DNA of 64,000 nucleotides from Poecilobothrus nobilitatus (GCA_947095535.1 OX352773.1:155056771-155120770); one strand, 5' to 3'; shown: positions 48,195 through 59,767, numbered from the stretch's first letter. A program made the numbers and translations. Notes: generated by a model from the letters alone, not told the origin.

Positions 48195-48790
48195 CTCGTA
48201 TGGTCGTATGTTCATAGCGTATAATAAATTTGCCATTACATTTGTGACATCTTAAAGGATTATAGAGATGTTGAAAGCTATAAATCGGCTCAGAATCAAA
48301 TTCTGAAATTTTAATAGCATATATAAAGTATAATTTATATCTCCATAACTCCTTTTTTCATATAAGCATAATTTATATGCTCAAAACTTCGTACTTAATA
48401 AAGCTAAAGACCCGAAATTTTCTAAAGGATTATTAAGTTTAATGGAAATTTAATTTTTATGAAGTTTGATTGCTCTAGCCCAGCAGGTTCAGGCTTCTTA
48501 CAAATCTTGGAACTTAATGAAGCTAGGCGTCTGAAATCTTACAAAAGATGATAAAGTTTTAGGGCAATTTGTGCTGTAAAATTTGATTGTGCTACTGCAA
48601 CAGGTCCAGGTAGCTTTCATACAACTCCAAAATTTAGATAAATATATTTTGGTATTTAATGTCGATACTGGTACTGAAATTTTGTAAAAGATGCCCAAGA
48701 TTTATGGAAACAGCATATATTACGTACATAATGGTATCCCAGAGTTGACACAGTCTACTCTACTGCACTCTTCCTCGTTTTTGTTTTAAA
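48195..48790 (+). repeat. Family-C (DINE-1-like) repeat, both ends present
   Basis: It starts TTATACTCGTATGGTCG..GCGTATAATAAATTTGCC, then GTGACATCTTAAAGG, ATCGGCTCAGAATCAAATTC, two GAAATTTT..TAAAGG(A)T body units, and ends GGTATCCCAGAGTTGACAC followed by CTGCACTCTTCCTCG. The GTCCGTCC block is deleted in this copy. Confidence 0.75.
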
Positions 48791-49486
48791 TTTGAACAAC
48801 TTTCTTAGAAACAAATTGATAACAGTAAATAAAAAATTATTATATTATTATATCCTTTATTATTTTTATATGGACATATGAAATGAAAGTATGTGTATTT
48901 TTAATTTTCATAAAAAATAATGAAAGCATATGTAAAATATTTCGTGTTCTTTTTAGCATATTTTCCAAAAATCTGTCCGCCTATTTATAAGACTTCTACG
49001 CCATTTAATATAAAGCAATAAAATTTTAACCATGGAATAGGTATTATAAAAAAAATAATTATGCAGAATGAACCCTATTCTATTTTTAATCCTATTTTTA
49101 ATTGTTTGTATCTCAAATTCTGCTTAATATTTATTCAATCTAAAGTGGTCAAACGACAGAATATTTATATAACCTTTATAAAATTGTTAATATAAAAAGT
49201 ATACAATTTTCTGAAATTTATTATTTAAATCTACAGTTATATAAAACTTAAAATTTTACAAAATTTTGGTACCTGCATTATCCTTCAAACGCCGTTAGTC
49301 ATAACCCTAAAACCAAAACCTTGACAGGAGAAAGATCTATGAGATAGAGGATAAGCTTCCTGAAGAAGAAAATTTTATTTTTAAAAGTGATTAAATTTGA
49401 CATTTTCAAGCAGGTATAACTTAAATATCAGTCGAAATATGTTTAAAGCAAAACATAAAAATTAAAGATTTCAATCATATTTTTTT

Positions 49487-49616
49487 TTATGGCAAGGGTA
49501 GATGGAACTCATTAAAGGCACTATACAGAAGTCGAACGAGTACGAGTCTTCTATTAGAATGTGGGACTTAAATTCACTAAACATCACCTTCCTTTTCTAA
49601 CCAAACAATAGTTTAT
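49487..49616 (-). other. Poly(T)-headed fragment, unclassified retroposon piece
   Basis: On the minus strand the piece ends GAGTTCCATCTACCCTTGCC with an A run and includes TTAAGTCCCACATTC. This suggests a short polyadenylated insertion, but no family was recognised. Confidence 0.3.
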
Positions 49617-49860
49617 ATACAGGGTTTTCCAATTTGAGTGATATGATTTCTTTTCAAAAAAAAAACACACTAATTGTAAAGGAAATTCAAATGTTTTTTA
49701 TTTAATGTACTTCACATCGATATAATTAAGTTCTGAATAAAACGTCATTCAAATGGCCTCCACGACTTCTTTTGCAGGAACGAATTCGATGAACCAATTT
49801 TTCAGCACTTTTTCCACTAAATCAAAACTGCCTAATCAAAACATGTTAAGTTAGGGAACG
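49617..49860 (-). pseudogene. Tc1/mariner transposase 3' fragment with terminal repeat
   Basis: The terminal sequence ACAGGGTTTTCCAATTTGAG follows a TA (49617-49638). On the minus strand AEKLVHRIRSCKRSRGGHLN and then DVLFRT-stop form the transposase C-terminus. It is the same family as 34380-34590, with the opposite relative orientation. The rest of the element is absent. Confidence 0.82.
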
Positions 49861-50001
49861 AAAATTAATTTTGTATATTGTGAACAAAGTTGTTAATGTT
49901 CCTCTTGATTTTTGAAACACATTTTTAAATGTGTTAACAGCTTTTCTTAATTATATAGGGTTTCCTTAAAATTAAAAAAACTATTTGTTTAGAATTCTAA
50001 A

Positions 50002-50200
50002 AGGAGGCCTCAGTGGTCTAGTGGGTAAGAGCGTATAAAATACGCTGTAAATACCGAGGGAGTGTGGATTTGAATCCCACACACATCGTAAGAGTTATTA
50101 CCCCTTACGACATTTACAGCCACGGCTGAACAGGAAAAGCTGTGTAATTTCCTGTTCACATTTATATCGCAGAGAAATGCTTTAAAAAAAAAAAAAAGAT
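50002..50200 (+). mobile_element. SINE-B, full length, inside a family-A repeat
   Basis: Head GGCCTCAGTGGTCTAGTGGG, B box GGATTTGAATCCCACACAC, then CCCTTACGACATTTACAGCC, GAACAGGAAAAGCTGTG and a poly(A) tail. TTCTAAA lies on both sides (49995-50001 and 50201-50207), a likely target-site duplication, and the host repeat continues across it. Confidence 0.88.
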
Positions 50201-50249
50201 TTCTAAATTTTATTTTGACAAAAATGTGCGTCTTTAAAAGCCTTTATAG

Positions 50250-51210
50250 TTTTATATAACTGCCAATTCTTTAAAATTTTCATTTAATAAAAAGAAAAAG
50301 AAAAAATTTAAATTTAAAAAATTTTATGAATTCCCAATATAAAATAAAATTTTCTTTTTATTTTCACCAGACGTACAATAAACAAAATGTGAAAAAAAGG
50401 ATAATACCAATTTGAATTTAGGGGACTAAGTGGGCGATTAACTCTTTTTGATAATAGCTTTAATATTAATTTAGAGACCATAATATTATATAATTTTAAA
50501 AAAATTAAAAAAATAAATGTTTAAAGTACCATTAAAAAAAAAACAATATTTTTTATCACTTTTTAAATATTTGGTTTTTAAGTACATTGAAAGTACAGTA
50601 ATTGAAATAAGTTTTATATTTTGTCAAATTAAATAAATATTTATAAGCATGTAATTTAATTTTGTGATAATATTAGAGAATAAACTTTCAAGGTAATAAA
50701 TTAGAACAGGTAATGAAATTATTTTAACTATACTTAAGCTGCTAGACATTCAATAGACTTATAGATAAATGGATGGTTTAGTTTGGTTTAATATCTTAAA
50801 TGAAAATGAATATAACCCTGTACTTAAATGACCGAAACACTCTGAAAGTAATAAAGGTAAGTAAAGTTAAAACTTATATGTAAAATATGAACAAATTTTT
50901 AAATATGAAGTTCTAATAAGAGAAATATTATTATTTTATTTTTAAAAACATCTTTAGAACAACTCCATTAAGCATAGAAGAACTTTAAAATAGTTCTGAA
51001 ACAAGAAAAAAAAAATCAAATAAAAGCAATTTTTTAAAGATTCGGAACCAAAACTATTATTAAAACAATTTTTTTTCTTTTTATTAAACTTAATTTCACT
51101 TTTTGTAAAATAATGAAGAAGAGTGTAGTCAACTGTGTGTATAGAATGTGCAAACTCTATTAGATTCATAACATGAACAATAATATATGCCGATAAATTA
51201 TGCTTATATA
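50250..51210. other. Intron/upstream, unrecognised
   Basis: A+T-rich sequence. A GTAAGTAAAG on the plus strand at about 50860 has no coding sequence before it. Nothing else was recognised. Confidence 0.35.
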
Positions 51211-51214
51211 TAAA

Positions 51215-51655
51215 AAAAAGTTATATAACAGCTACCTGAACCTGGTGCTCTAGACCAACCAAATTTTACAGAAGTCATTGGCATACAATTTGACTTCTTT
51301 TTAGAAAATTGCAGATACCTATAACTTCAATAGCCACAGAGTTATTTTCATATAAATAAAGAAGTTGAATATGTTAGCTAGTCGAACGTGCCGATCGAAC
51401 TTGCTCAATTTAAATTGAGAAAATGATAAATTTTCAAAGGTGAAATGAAAGGTAAAAATTTCAGAAACGTAACTTCTTTATTTTTTTTGAGTTATCGTGC
51501 AAACAAATGTACATTTATGGCTAAATCGACTCAGAATTTGACTCTGAACAAAAATATACGTAATATATATTTTGTCATATCTAACTCGACTTATTTAAGG
51601 AGTCACAAATGTTCCCTTGCGGCTTGCATTATGTTCATACGAGTATAAAATCAAA
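51215..51655 (-). repeat. Family-C (DINE-1-like) repeat, truncated
   Basis: It contains CAGCTACCTGAACCTGGTG, ATTTTACAGAAGTCATTGG, GAGTTATCGTGCAAACAAATG, CTAAATCGACTCAGAATTTG and AACTCGACTTATTTAAGGAG. It ends ATTATGTTCATACGAGTATAA, the hairpin half. Confidence 0.75.
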
Positions 51656-51829
51656 ACCTATCTTAACCTATTTAAGATTCGCATCAAAGATCAATTAAAT
51701 ATTCCTTTGAGAAGTTTGTGGAAAGAACTAATGATTTAATCATAAAATAATATGAAGTTCTAATTCCGTGTAATGTTGGTGACTTTAGAATAATTTAGGT
51801 GATTTACACTAAAAATTATAATTTTTTTA

Positions 51830-52335
51830 GAATTTTATATGTAAAAAAAAATTGTGGAACATCGAAAGATACTTTCTTCAATTTTAAATAAAATCTATAT
51901 ATTGTCAAGTGTCAAAGTTACAAGTGTCTAAAAATAACTAACTTTTAATTTTCCACCCAAAATATACATGGTAATAATAAAATGTAGGGTAATTTATACC
52001 AAGTTTTAAAAATCCTGTTCTAAAATTTTAAGTTTCTAGAAGATATGACCGGTTTAAAATATCACAAAATTTTAGTTTTACATAACAGTAAATGTAAATG
52101 TCAAAATGCTGTTAGTGTCAAAGTTGAAGATTTCAGATTCAACAAATATCAAGTACAGTTTTTTAAATCTTTGAGGGTTTTACTCCGTAACGGATAGGGC
52201 TACAATAAAAAGGGTTTCCATACAAATTCTAATTTTTCTTTCTTTACTATTGTAGGTTGAAAAAGTTTTGTTAGCAGACAGATGGATAAACGTACTGACT
52301 AGGAAGCAAATTTTTCAAACATTTTTTGTAAATCT
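51830..52335 (-). repeat. Family-A repeat, diverged fragment
   Basis: CATAACAGTAAATGTAAATG, then GAGGGTTTTACTCCGTAACG, GATAGGGCTACAATAAAAAG, GCAGACAGATGGATAAACG and GAAGCAAATTTTTC follow the A body toward its hairpin end. Both termini are degraded. Confidence 0.6.
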
Positions 52336-52689
52336 TTTAAAAATTAATTTAATATAAAAAAAAATTCAAGGTTTTTTCTATGAGTTTTTATATTTATATG
52401 ATTAGCATGAAGTTTACAAATAAATATATCTGTTCTTAAAATAGAAATGTTTGTCTACTTCTATATTAGGATAGTAACAAAAAAAAATTTTTTTCATTTC
52501 ACATTTAAAAGAAAATATAAAATTATAAGAAAATTAAAAATACATATATTATTACCAATTTCTTTGCATTTTAAGTACATTAAAAGGAATGTAAACAGAT
52601 TTCTTTATTAAATATACGGATATTAAAATTTTATTCCCAGGAATTTTGTATAAGGAAATTATTTATTAAAATTTTTTTATTATAGAGTA

Positions 52690-53285
52690 AGAGGAATATG
52701 GTAGAGCATCTGTGTCAACTCTGAATATCCTAGAGCATAAACAAAATATATGTTGTTTCCATAACATTTAATAATCTTTCACAAAATTTCAGATGCTTAT
52801 TTTCATTAAGTACCAAGTTATCAGGATATAAATTTTAAACTACACCTAAATATTTAAAAGGAGTTGTATGTACCAAATTTTGTACAAGTCGATGGCATTA
52901 AACTTAATTCCTTTTGATAAAGTTTTAAATGCTCAACATATAAGTACATATACCCTGAGTAATACCACAAAAAAAGAAGTTGTATGACAGCTGCCCGAAT
53001 CTGATCAATCGCTAGATCAATTAAATTTTTAAGAATTTATTGGTATAAAACTTTTGATTAAGTTTCATTTACCTATAAATTAATTTGGATCTGAGTTATT
53101 CTCACATAAAAAATTATTTTACATTAATTTTAGTGTTATCGGTCGCACATAGCTAAATTGACTCAGAAATTAGTTATGAGCAAACATTATTGTATACTTT
53201 CCCATATCTACCTCGTCTGCTTCAAAATGCCAGAAACGTAATGACAAATTTATTATACCTTTGAACTATATAAATATATCTTGTT
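52690..53285 (-). repeat. Family-C repeat, head-to-head with the next
   Basis: It begins with the C terminus in complement (GTGTCAACTCTGAATATCC) and contains body units with AAGTTGTATGACAGCTGCCC. It ends GCCAGAAACGTAATGACAA and then TTTATTATACCTTTGAAC. Confidence 0.65.
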
Positions 53286-53289
53286 ACTT

Positions 53290-53422
53290 AATTAAGCTTG
53301 AAATTTCTCTGAAAATCTGTAAAAGGTGATTAAATTTTATGTATTCATCATATGTGTATATTATGTTTGTGTGAGTATCCTAGTTGACAAAGTTTATACT
53401 CTACATTTCTCGTTTAATAATA
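53290..53422 (+). repeat. Family-C 3' end, inverted to the previous copy
   Basis: AAGCTTGAAATTTCTCTGAAA, TCTGTAAAAGGTGATTAAAT, then GAGTATCCTAGTTGACAAAG and TACATTTCTCGTTTAATAA form the plus-strand terminal part. Together with 52690-53285 it makes a large imperfect inverted pair. Confidence 0.6.
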
Positions 53423-53429
53423 AGGTTTT

Positions 53430-53619
53430 GGGGCCTCGGTGGCCTAGTGGGTAAGAGCGTATAAAATACGCTGTAAACACCGAGGGAGTGTGGGTTCGAA
53501 TCCCACACACGCCGTAGGAGTTATTCCCCCTTACGACATTTACAGCCACGCTTGAACAGGAAAGGCTGTGTAATATTTTGTCCAGATTTATGTGGCAGAG
53601 AAATGCAGTAAAAAAAAAA
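53430..53619 (+). mobile_element. SINE-B, best-preserved copy
   Basis: A-box-like GGCCTAGTGGGTAAGAGCG and B box GGGTTCGAATCCCAC, with a perfect T-arm pairing GTGGG/CCCAC. The spacer has GCGTATAAAATACGC, a small self-complementary arm. CCTCGGTG (53434-53441) and CACCGAGG (53478-53485) are exact complements. The 3' body CCTTACGACATTTACAGCCA, GAACAGGAAAGGCTGTG, TTATGTGGCAGAG ends in poly(A). Confidence 0.9.
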
Positions 53620-53629
53620 TGATAAAAAA

Positions 53630-54580
53630 TTTAAAACTAATTTAATGACAAAAATTTTATAGAATATGATGCAATTTCATTATTTTTAATATTTTATTTT
53701 ATTGATATTATATGAAAAGGTTTATTTAAGGATAAAATCAAACAAAGATTTATTAATATTGAATTTTATTTACATGGAAGTAACAAAAACCTGCAATTTT
53801 CCAATCAAAACTTTACAATTTTCATAAAATATAAAATAAATCTTTATCTTGCCCCATTAGAATTGAAAACTTATGTTTTTTTTTTTAATAATAATTTAAA
53901 AATGGAAATATAAACACTTCCCACTGTTACATTTTGATTTGTTTGTTCTTTTAGTTTACTTTTAAGAATTTTTAGAACAAAAATGTGTTTATATCAAAAA
54001 CATTTCAAATAATTTCTTTAATCTAGAACAGCTCTTGTAAAAGGAAAGACTTTTATTTTGTACAAAGAGATTTTCCACGGTATCATATACTAACTCTTAA
54101 TCTTCGCCATGACTAAACTATACTTTTCGAAAATACTTGAATATAACCGTATAGATTATTTTTTGTTATTTATTTAATCTATCTTTCAACTTTTAAAGTA
54201 CATTTTACTTTTCTAGTACAAGGATTTACTGTTGAGTAATTACGATACTAAACATTTGACGGCTATTTAACTTCAAAGCACTAATATATTATTATGTGGC
54301 GCGGATACACAAAATAAAATTTGTCATAAAATCAAACTCAGTTAACAATAGCTTTAGATTTAGACAAAACTATTACTTAATGTACAATCAAAAATACTCT
54401 AAAAGAAACCAAAAATAAATTTATTCTTTAAATTAAGCGTTAGAAGTCAAGATCGATCGAGATATGTGAAAAAAGGATTTTTAATTTAAATTAAAACGTG
54501 CCTACTTTGAAATTACGTCTAACCGTTATCCTATTTTATCAAAATCATGTTTGTTAAAATCCTTTCTTTTGAAATGTGGC
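53630..54580. other. Intron/upstream, unrecognised
   Basis: A+T-rich, with no family matches or recognisable frames. A (TTTA)n tract follows at 54585-54612. Confidence 0.4.
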
Positions 54581-54589
54581 TTGTTTTTT

Positions 54590-55345
54590 ATTTATTTATT
54601 TATTTATTTGTATAGATGCGTCGGTGGGCCCAACATAATTTTTTAAAAAACGTTAACTAACTAATACTAACTAATACTAACTAACATAATTCAACGAAGA
54701 ACAAAAATTTATTAAACATATGAAAACCTGATTTTATATCCAACAATATAAAATCCTTTCTAATCCAGAATATCCCATATACATACATATATAAGTACAT
54801 AAATAATAATAATAATAATATTAATAATACCTGCTACAGTGAAGCTATCTTTGGTTATATCATGCAGGAAGATATTATATTCTACTGCACGTTGTAATCC
54901 ACTGATGTCCCTGACTCTGTAGTAAAATAATAATAATATTAATGAGTAATACTAATACCAATAACAATTGCTGCTAAAGTAACAGTTGGGGTTGCCTTCA
55001 ATAATTACCTAATGCAGTAAGGTTTTATATACTACTGCATGTTTCCTTCAGTCCCACTCCCAATTCAAAGTTTTCGCATCCTATTTCCTATCCCTACTCC
55101 TTAGCCAATATACTGCATTAGCAAGTAAGGGTTTCATCCCATTTTCTTGGCTAAAGAGGGAGGTGAATTTAGTCAGTAAGAATCTGACACTACCAAAGGG
55201 AAATTCTTGGTTTCTTTGGAAGATTCACACCTTCCTTAGAAAACAAAAAAGAAAATACATAAATTAATATTCAGGAAAAAGCGTATAATCCTGATTTTGT
55301 AACCAATTACAGCTTCTTTGTTTAAAAATGAAAAAAATTGGATTT
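54590..55345. mobile_element. Family-D element with a later retroposon insertion
   Basis: The core unit on the left is ACCTGATTTTATATCCAACA, ATAAAATCCTTTCTAATCC, CAGAATATCCC; on the right, AATATTCAGGAAAAAGCG, TATAATCCTGATTTTGTAAC. A short tandem of ACTAACTAAT units (54656-54684) marks a possible left arm; a matching right arm was not seen. The stretch 54805-55255 is a separate insertion. Confidence 0.55.
54805..55255 (-). mobile_element. Retroposon 3' end with (TTA)n tail and target duplication
   Basis: TACATAAAT occurs immediately on both sides (54796-54804 and 55256-55264). On the minus strand the insert begins near GGAAGGTGTGAATCTTCC, contains TAAATTCACCTCCCTCTTTA, and ends in a (TTA)n tract at 54805-54833. 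This layout suits a LINE 3' UTR or a SINE with a trinucleotide tail. No coding residues were recognised. Confidence 0.7.
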
Positions 55346-55799
55346 TTAGCAAGTGCACGATCTTGAAAAAAGCAGGATTTACGTTATACTGTTAATTAAA
55401 AGTGAAACTAAAAACAATACATTTTTAATCCGATATATATAATCGAAATTCAAATTCACGAAAATGATGACTCCCCAAATAGTAATTTGGTCACAAAAGT
55501 ATAGACACATCTATATACATTAAAAAAAAAAATAGAAACATGTTGACATCTTTTCTACCTTATATTAGTTAAGGTATCTAAACTAAACACATATCTGATA
55601 AGTGATAACTGTTACGTAAAAAGGTTAACTCATAACATTATCCCGAGGACATTATTAACATTTTATTAGTAACAATTTATTGACATTTTGTTCATTTTTT
55701 ATCCCACAAAATGTACAAATTTTATTTACACAATTTTATTGGACATTTTATAGAAAAGTGTATATTTAAATAATGAACTGAGTGGGTGCAGGGATAAAA

Positions 55800-56152
55800 G
55801 TATAAGTTTTCTCAGAAAAAATGTTTGTACCACCTCCTGTTTAAGAGCTATTAGCGCTTAAAAGTTGAAAATTTGCTATTTTTAAACACCTATAACTTAA
55901 GCACTTGTACACATTTTTCTTCGGCATGATATACAAATTAAAGCTCCAATAATATATTTTTATTTGTGTTAATGGTTTCTTTTAGTTATATACGGTTCCG
56001 GAATTACAACCCCTCAAAATTGCATAAAATCCTATATATTTTCTGTTATGTGGAATTTTAAAATTTTGATGCAAGTCACTATTCTAAACAGTTTGTATTG
56101 TCTTTTGGAAATGTGTGCTTTTAAAAACCATTTGTTTACATTCTGCTTTGTT
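55800..56152 (+). repeat. Family-A repeat, distal third only
   Basis: It runs from TAAGTTTTCTCAGAAAAAATG through CCACCTCCTGTTTAAGAGC, AACACCTATAACTTAAGCAC and AGTTATATACGGTTCCGG to GTGTGCTTTTAAAAACC..TACATTCTGCTTTGTT. It is well preserved but truncated. Confidence 0.82.
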
Positions 56153-56340
56153 GTTCTCTTCATATCACATTCTATAAAACACTATTGTTAGCCGTGATGG
56201 AAAATGCAAAGTATAAAACAATTTTAAAATTAATTGTGTTGTGATACTTTTGCCTAAACAGCGATTAAACAACGGAACATACTAAACCAAAAATTATTAT
56301 CTTATTTTACTAATAAATCTAAATTTTCATAATTTTCTTC

Positions 56341-56502
56341 TTTTTTTTTTGTTTTAGTTCATTCCCCTGACACATAAATGTGACAAGTCAATTATGCAGT
56401 CTTTCCTTTCCAGGTGGGTCTGTAAATGTCGTAAAAGCCCACACACCTACGGTGTTTGCAGCATATTTTATACGCACTCACTCACTAGATCACCGGGGCC
56501 CC
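56341..56502 (-). mobile_element. SINE-B copy
   Basis: In complement: GGGGCCCCGGTGATCTAGTG head, GTAGGTGTGTGGGCTTTTACG, CATTTACAGACCCACCTGG, CACATTTATGTGTCAGGGG and poly(A). The B box region is partly deleted. Confidence 0.75.
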
Positions 56503-56509
56503 AAATTTT

Positions 56510-57237
56510 CGTTTATTTTTTCATTCCTAAAACATTATTAAAGATTTTACCAAAAATATTTTTGTTTTAATCATAGATACTTGTGTAATGAGTTAATAAT
56601 GAAATATCTTAAAGGTTCCTTATAGAATTCATAATATAAAGAGTAATAATATAAAACCGATAATAATTTTCTAATCTAATAAAAATGACGATAAATATGA
56701 AATATTCATGTAATATAATTTTATTTACTAATAATAAAAATATACCTTATAACAAAATTATTAGAAAGAATAAAACATTACATATACTTGGAAACTTTTT
56801 GTATAATTTAACAAAATAAAAAAAATAAATAAATAAATAAAACAAAGAGAAAATATTATATAATATGTATATCGGGAATTTCATGTTAGTCATTGGGACA
56901 TTTAAAAAAAATTTAGAAATTTTCTTTTATCAATTTAGCCTAAGTAGCATTAAATCTATTCTGCAAATATTTGCATATTTAAAACCGTTTTATAGAGCAA
57001 AATTTCATTAATATTTCGGTGTTCCAATAACAAAAACTTAAACAAGAAAAGTAACTTATATATTTTCACAAAATGCTGTTAGTCATCGGAATCGTACATT
57101 TTTATTAGTTTTATAATTTTCAATATTATACCGTTTTCTGCGAATTCTTTTACAGTAGTAAAAAAAAGAAAATCTTACATTTGCATTGCATATATATGTC
57201 TATTGATAAAACATAGATTAAAATCTAATTACATTTT
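56510..57237. other. Intron/upstream, unrecognised
   Basis: A+T-rich filler between SINE-B and the dimeric family-A element, with no recognisable features. Confidence 0.4.
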
Positions 57238-58542
57238 AGCTTTTTAGCACATTTCCAAAAAAATTTTGAAAAAATGTGCTTATTAGTTTCACTCTGTCCG
57301 TTCGTCCATCCGTCCGTCTGTTTACAAAACTTCTACACCGTTAAAGATAGAGAAAAAAAATTTTAACCATAGGTAGGTCTCATAAAAAAAATAATTTTGT
57401 GGAACAACTTTTTCATGTAGCCCCTCCCATTATGGAGCTACAGCCCCTCAAACTTTGAAAAAGCCCTATTTTTAAATACATGTATCTTATGTTCTGCTTA
57501 AGATTTTTTCAATCTGAAAACGTCATTCGACAGGTATTTCTTTTATCTTTGTAAATTATTATCAAAATTATACAATTTTTTTAAATTTAGTATTTAAATT
57601 TACCGTTATGTGAAAACCAAATTTTGCATGATTTTTCTACTTTCATAACTCCGGCACACTTCTAGATAGAAGCTTGAAATTTTGAGGCCAGAAAGAACTT
57701 TTAGAATTAGTATAAGTTTGCTCAGAAAATTTTTTCGGACCACCCCCTGTTTATGAGCTATTAGGGCTTAAAAATTGAAAATTTGCTATTTTTAAACACC
57801 TGTAACTTAGGAACCTGTACACATTTTACTTCTGCAAGATATAAAAATTAAAGCTACAATAATATATTTTTACGTGTGTTAAAGGTTTATTTTAATTGTA
57901 AAGGATTCCAAAGTTGCAGCTCTTCAAAATTGCGAAAAAGCCCCATTTTCAGATGTATATATCTCGGGCTCTGCGTAATAATTTTGCAATCTAAAACCGC
58001 CAGAAGATCGAAAATTTTATTATCTATATAAAACAATATCAAAATTATGTAATATTTTGTAATTTACTATTTAAATTTACCGTTATGTGAAAACCACATT
58101 TTGCATGAAATTTCTTTTTTCATAACTCCGGCACCCCTTTAGATAGAAATCTGAAATTTTGAGACAAGAAAGAATTAGTATAAGTTTCCTCAGAAAATTT
58201 TTTGGTAACACCCCCTCTTTAAGAGTTATTACGCCTCAAAAATTGAAAATTTGCTATTTTTAGACACCTGTAACTTAGGCATCTGTACAAATTTTTCTTC
58301 GGCAAGACATGAAAATTAAAGGTTCAATAATATATTTTTACGTGTGTTAACGGCTTTTCTTAGTTATATAGGATTCCGGACTTACGGCCCCTCAAAATTT
58401 CAAAAATGTCCTATTTTCACATTTTTTCTTATTACATGAAATTTTTAAATTTTTGTGTAAGTCACACTTCCAAACAGTTTGTATTGAGTTTTGAAAATGT
58501 GCGCTTTTAAAAACCGTTGGTTTACATTCTACCTTGTTATTA
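57238..58542 (+). repeat. Family-A repeat, complete two-monomer (dimeric) copy
   Basis: Best copy in the window. Hairpin AGCACATTTCC..AAAATGTGCT (57246-57280), GTCCGTTCGTCCATCCGTCC, CTTCTACACCGTTAAAGATA, then two tandem monomers. TACCGTTATGTGAAAACCA occurs at 57601 and 58078, a 477-base period. AACACCTGTAACTTAGG and the CTCCGGCAC motif repeat with a similar spacing. A partial third unit and TACATTCTACCTTGTT end it. No open frame spans a monomer. Confidence 0.92.
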
Positions 58543-58544
58543 CA

Positions 58545-59760
58545 GCTTTTAAAAATTACAAGAAAGTAAAATGCGTTAGTCATCAGGATAATCAGGAATC
58601 ATCAGGAATCGATCTTAAAAACACAATTTAAAAACGAAAGCAGATGAAGAACTAATAATCACGTTATCTAATATTAGAGATTAGAGAAGCTTGAGATTGA
58701 GATTGAGAGATTAGAGAAGATGTATTATATAGTTCATTTTTAAATTTTTGGTTTTTTGCTCATTTTTCATGGAATTTCCCATATGTATACATACATACAT
58801 AATGTTTGTTTTGTTTAATAATTTTTCCTTTGTTTATACGAATAAAATTCTGTTTGAATTTTTTTTATTTTGGAAAAACCCATAAAATAAAATATAATAA
58901 CTGTGAAAAAAAAAAAAGAACAAAAATTCCTTTAGTCATTTTCAGTGTGGGTTTTTACTTGTAAATAAGTTTTTCTTTTTTTTTTTTTAATCAGTTAATA
59001 TAAAATTAAAATTTAATCAAAAAACAAAAAAAAAAATAAGTTTTGAAAGTCTTATAAGTTTGTAATTTTTTACTTAAGCATTCATTTTTTTTTTGTTTTT
59101 TTTTTTTTTTTGTAATTAAATGTCATATCATTTGTCATTTTTGTTTTTTCAAGGTTTTTTTTAGTAAATATATGTATGTATATGTATGTTAAAAACTCAG
59201 GTGCAACGATAGATATATTTAATACCATTCAACGCAAAAAATCAGACAAAACTTTTTTTTTTTTTTTTTTTATTTTTTGCACCTTTTGATTTTTTATCAT
59301 CTGAACTGTTTTAATAGAAAGAAAAAAAAATGTTAAATTGATTATTTTCATTAATACTATTTCCGATAACAAAAAAAATAAAAAAAAAAATTACAGTAGC
59401 ATCTGTTTTATATTTAAAAATTTTTCGAACAGAGTTTTAAAAATATTGATGCGAGATAATTTTAAAAATAAATAGGTATGTACTTTTAATGTTTTTTTTT
59501 TTGTTTTTTTTTTTTTTGTTTTAATAAGCATTTCATAAGGTGTCACCGTTAATATAAAATGTAACTGTATGTAAAATTCGTTTAAGTCAAATATTAATAA
59601 TATTCGAAAGTTAAATAATAGGTATTTATTTGTATAAAGGTATTTTCTGTCTATATGAAAATATACACATTTTTTTAAAAGGTTAATTAAAAATTATGCT
59701 GGAAATTTTTAAATATACATATTACATACATATATATTTATATATAGTTAAGAAAACTTT
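58545..59760. other. Intron/upstream, simple-sequence-rich
   Basis: Long T runs (59090-59115, 59245-59275, 59490-59520), a GATTGAGATTGAGA repeat at about 58690, and TATGTATACATACATACAT at about 58780. No gene or named repeat was seen. Confidence 0.45.
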
Positions 59761-59767
59761 AAAGTAC

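Larger units (their letters stand above)
48951..50245 (+). repeat. Family-A repeat split by two later insertions
   Basis: The hairpin end (AGCATATTTTCC..CTGTCCGCC) starts at 48951 and the body runs to about 49486. It resumes at about 49900 (AAATGTGTTAACAGCTTTTC, TATAGGGTTTCC) and finishes after a SINE at 50201-50245 (TTTGACAAAAATGTGCGTC, AAAAGCC). The segments between are a mariner-type fragment and SINE-B. Confidence 0.75.

Noticed and set aside
50400..50470. Minus-strand LNSNWYY as a candidate for the conserved BBS4 N-terminal NWL motif
   Set aside because: The residues that follow do not match, and no donor in the needed phase is present.
53430..53520. Functional tRNA gene
   Set aside because: A and B boxes and a T-arm are present, but the anticodon arm has a 5-base loop, acceptor pairing is lacking, and the sequence continues into a SINE body with poly(A).
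57160..57230. GTAAGA donor-like site after a minus-strand HIYAMQ frame
   Set aside because: Wrong phase for exon a and only weak resemblance to the BBS4 EYA.Y segment.
57300..57325. CRISPR array from repeated GTCCGTCCGTCC motifs
   Set aside because: The units are 4-bp iterations inside dispersed eukaryotic repeats, with no spacer structure or cas genes.
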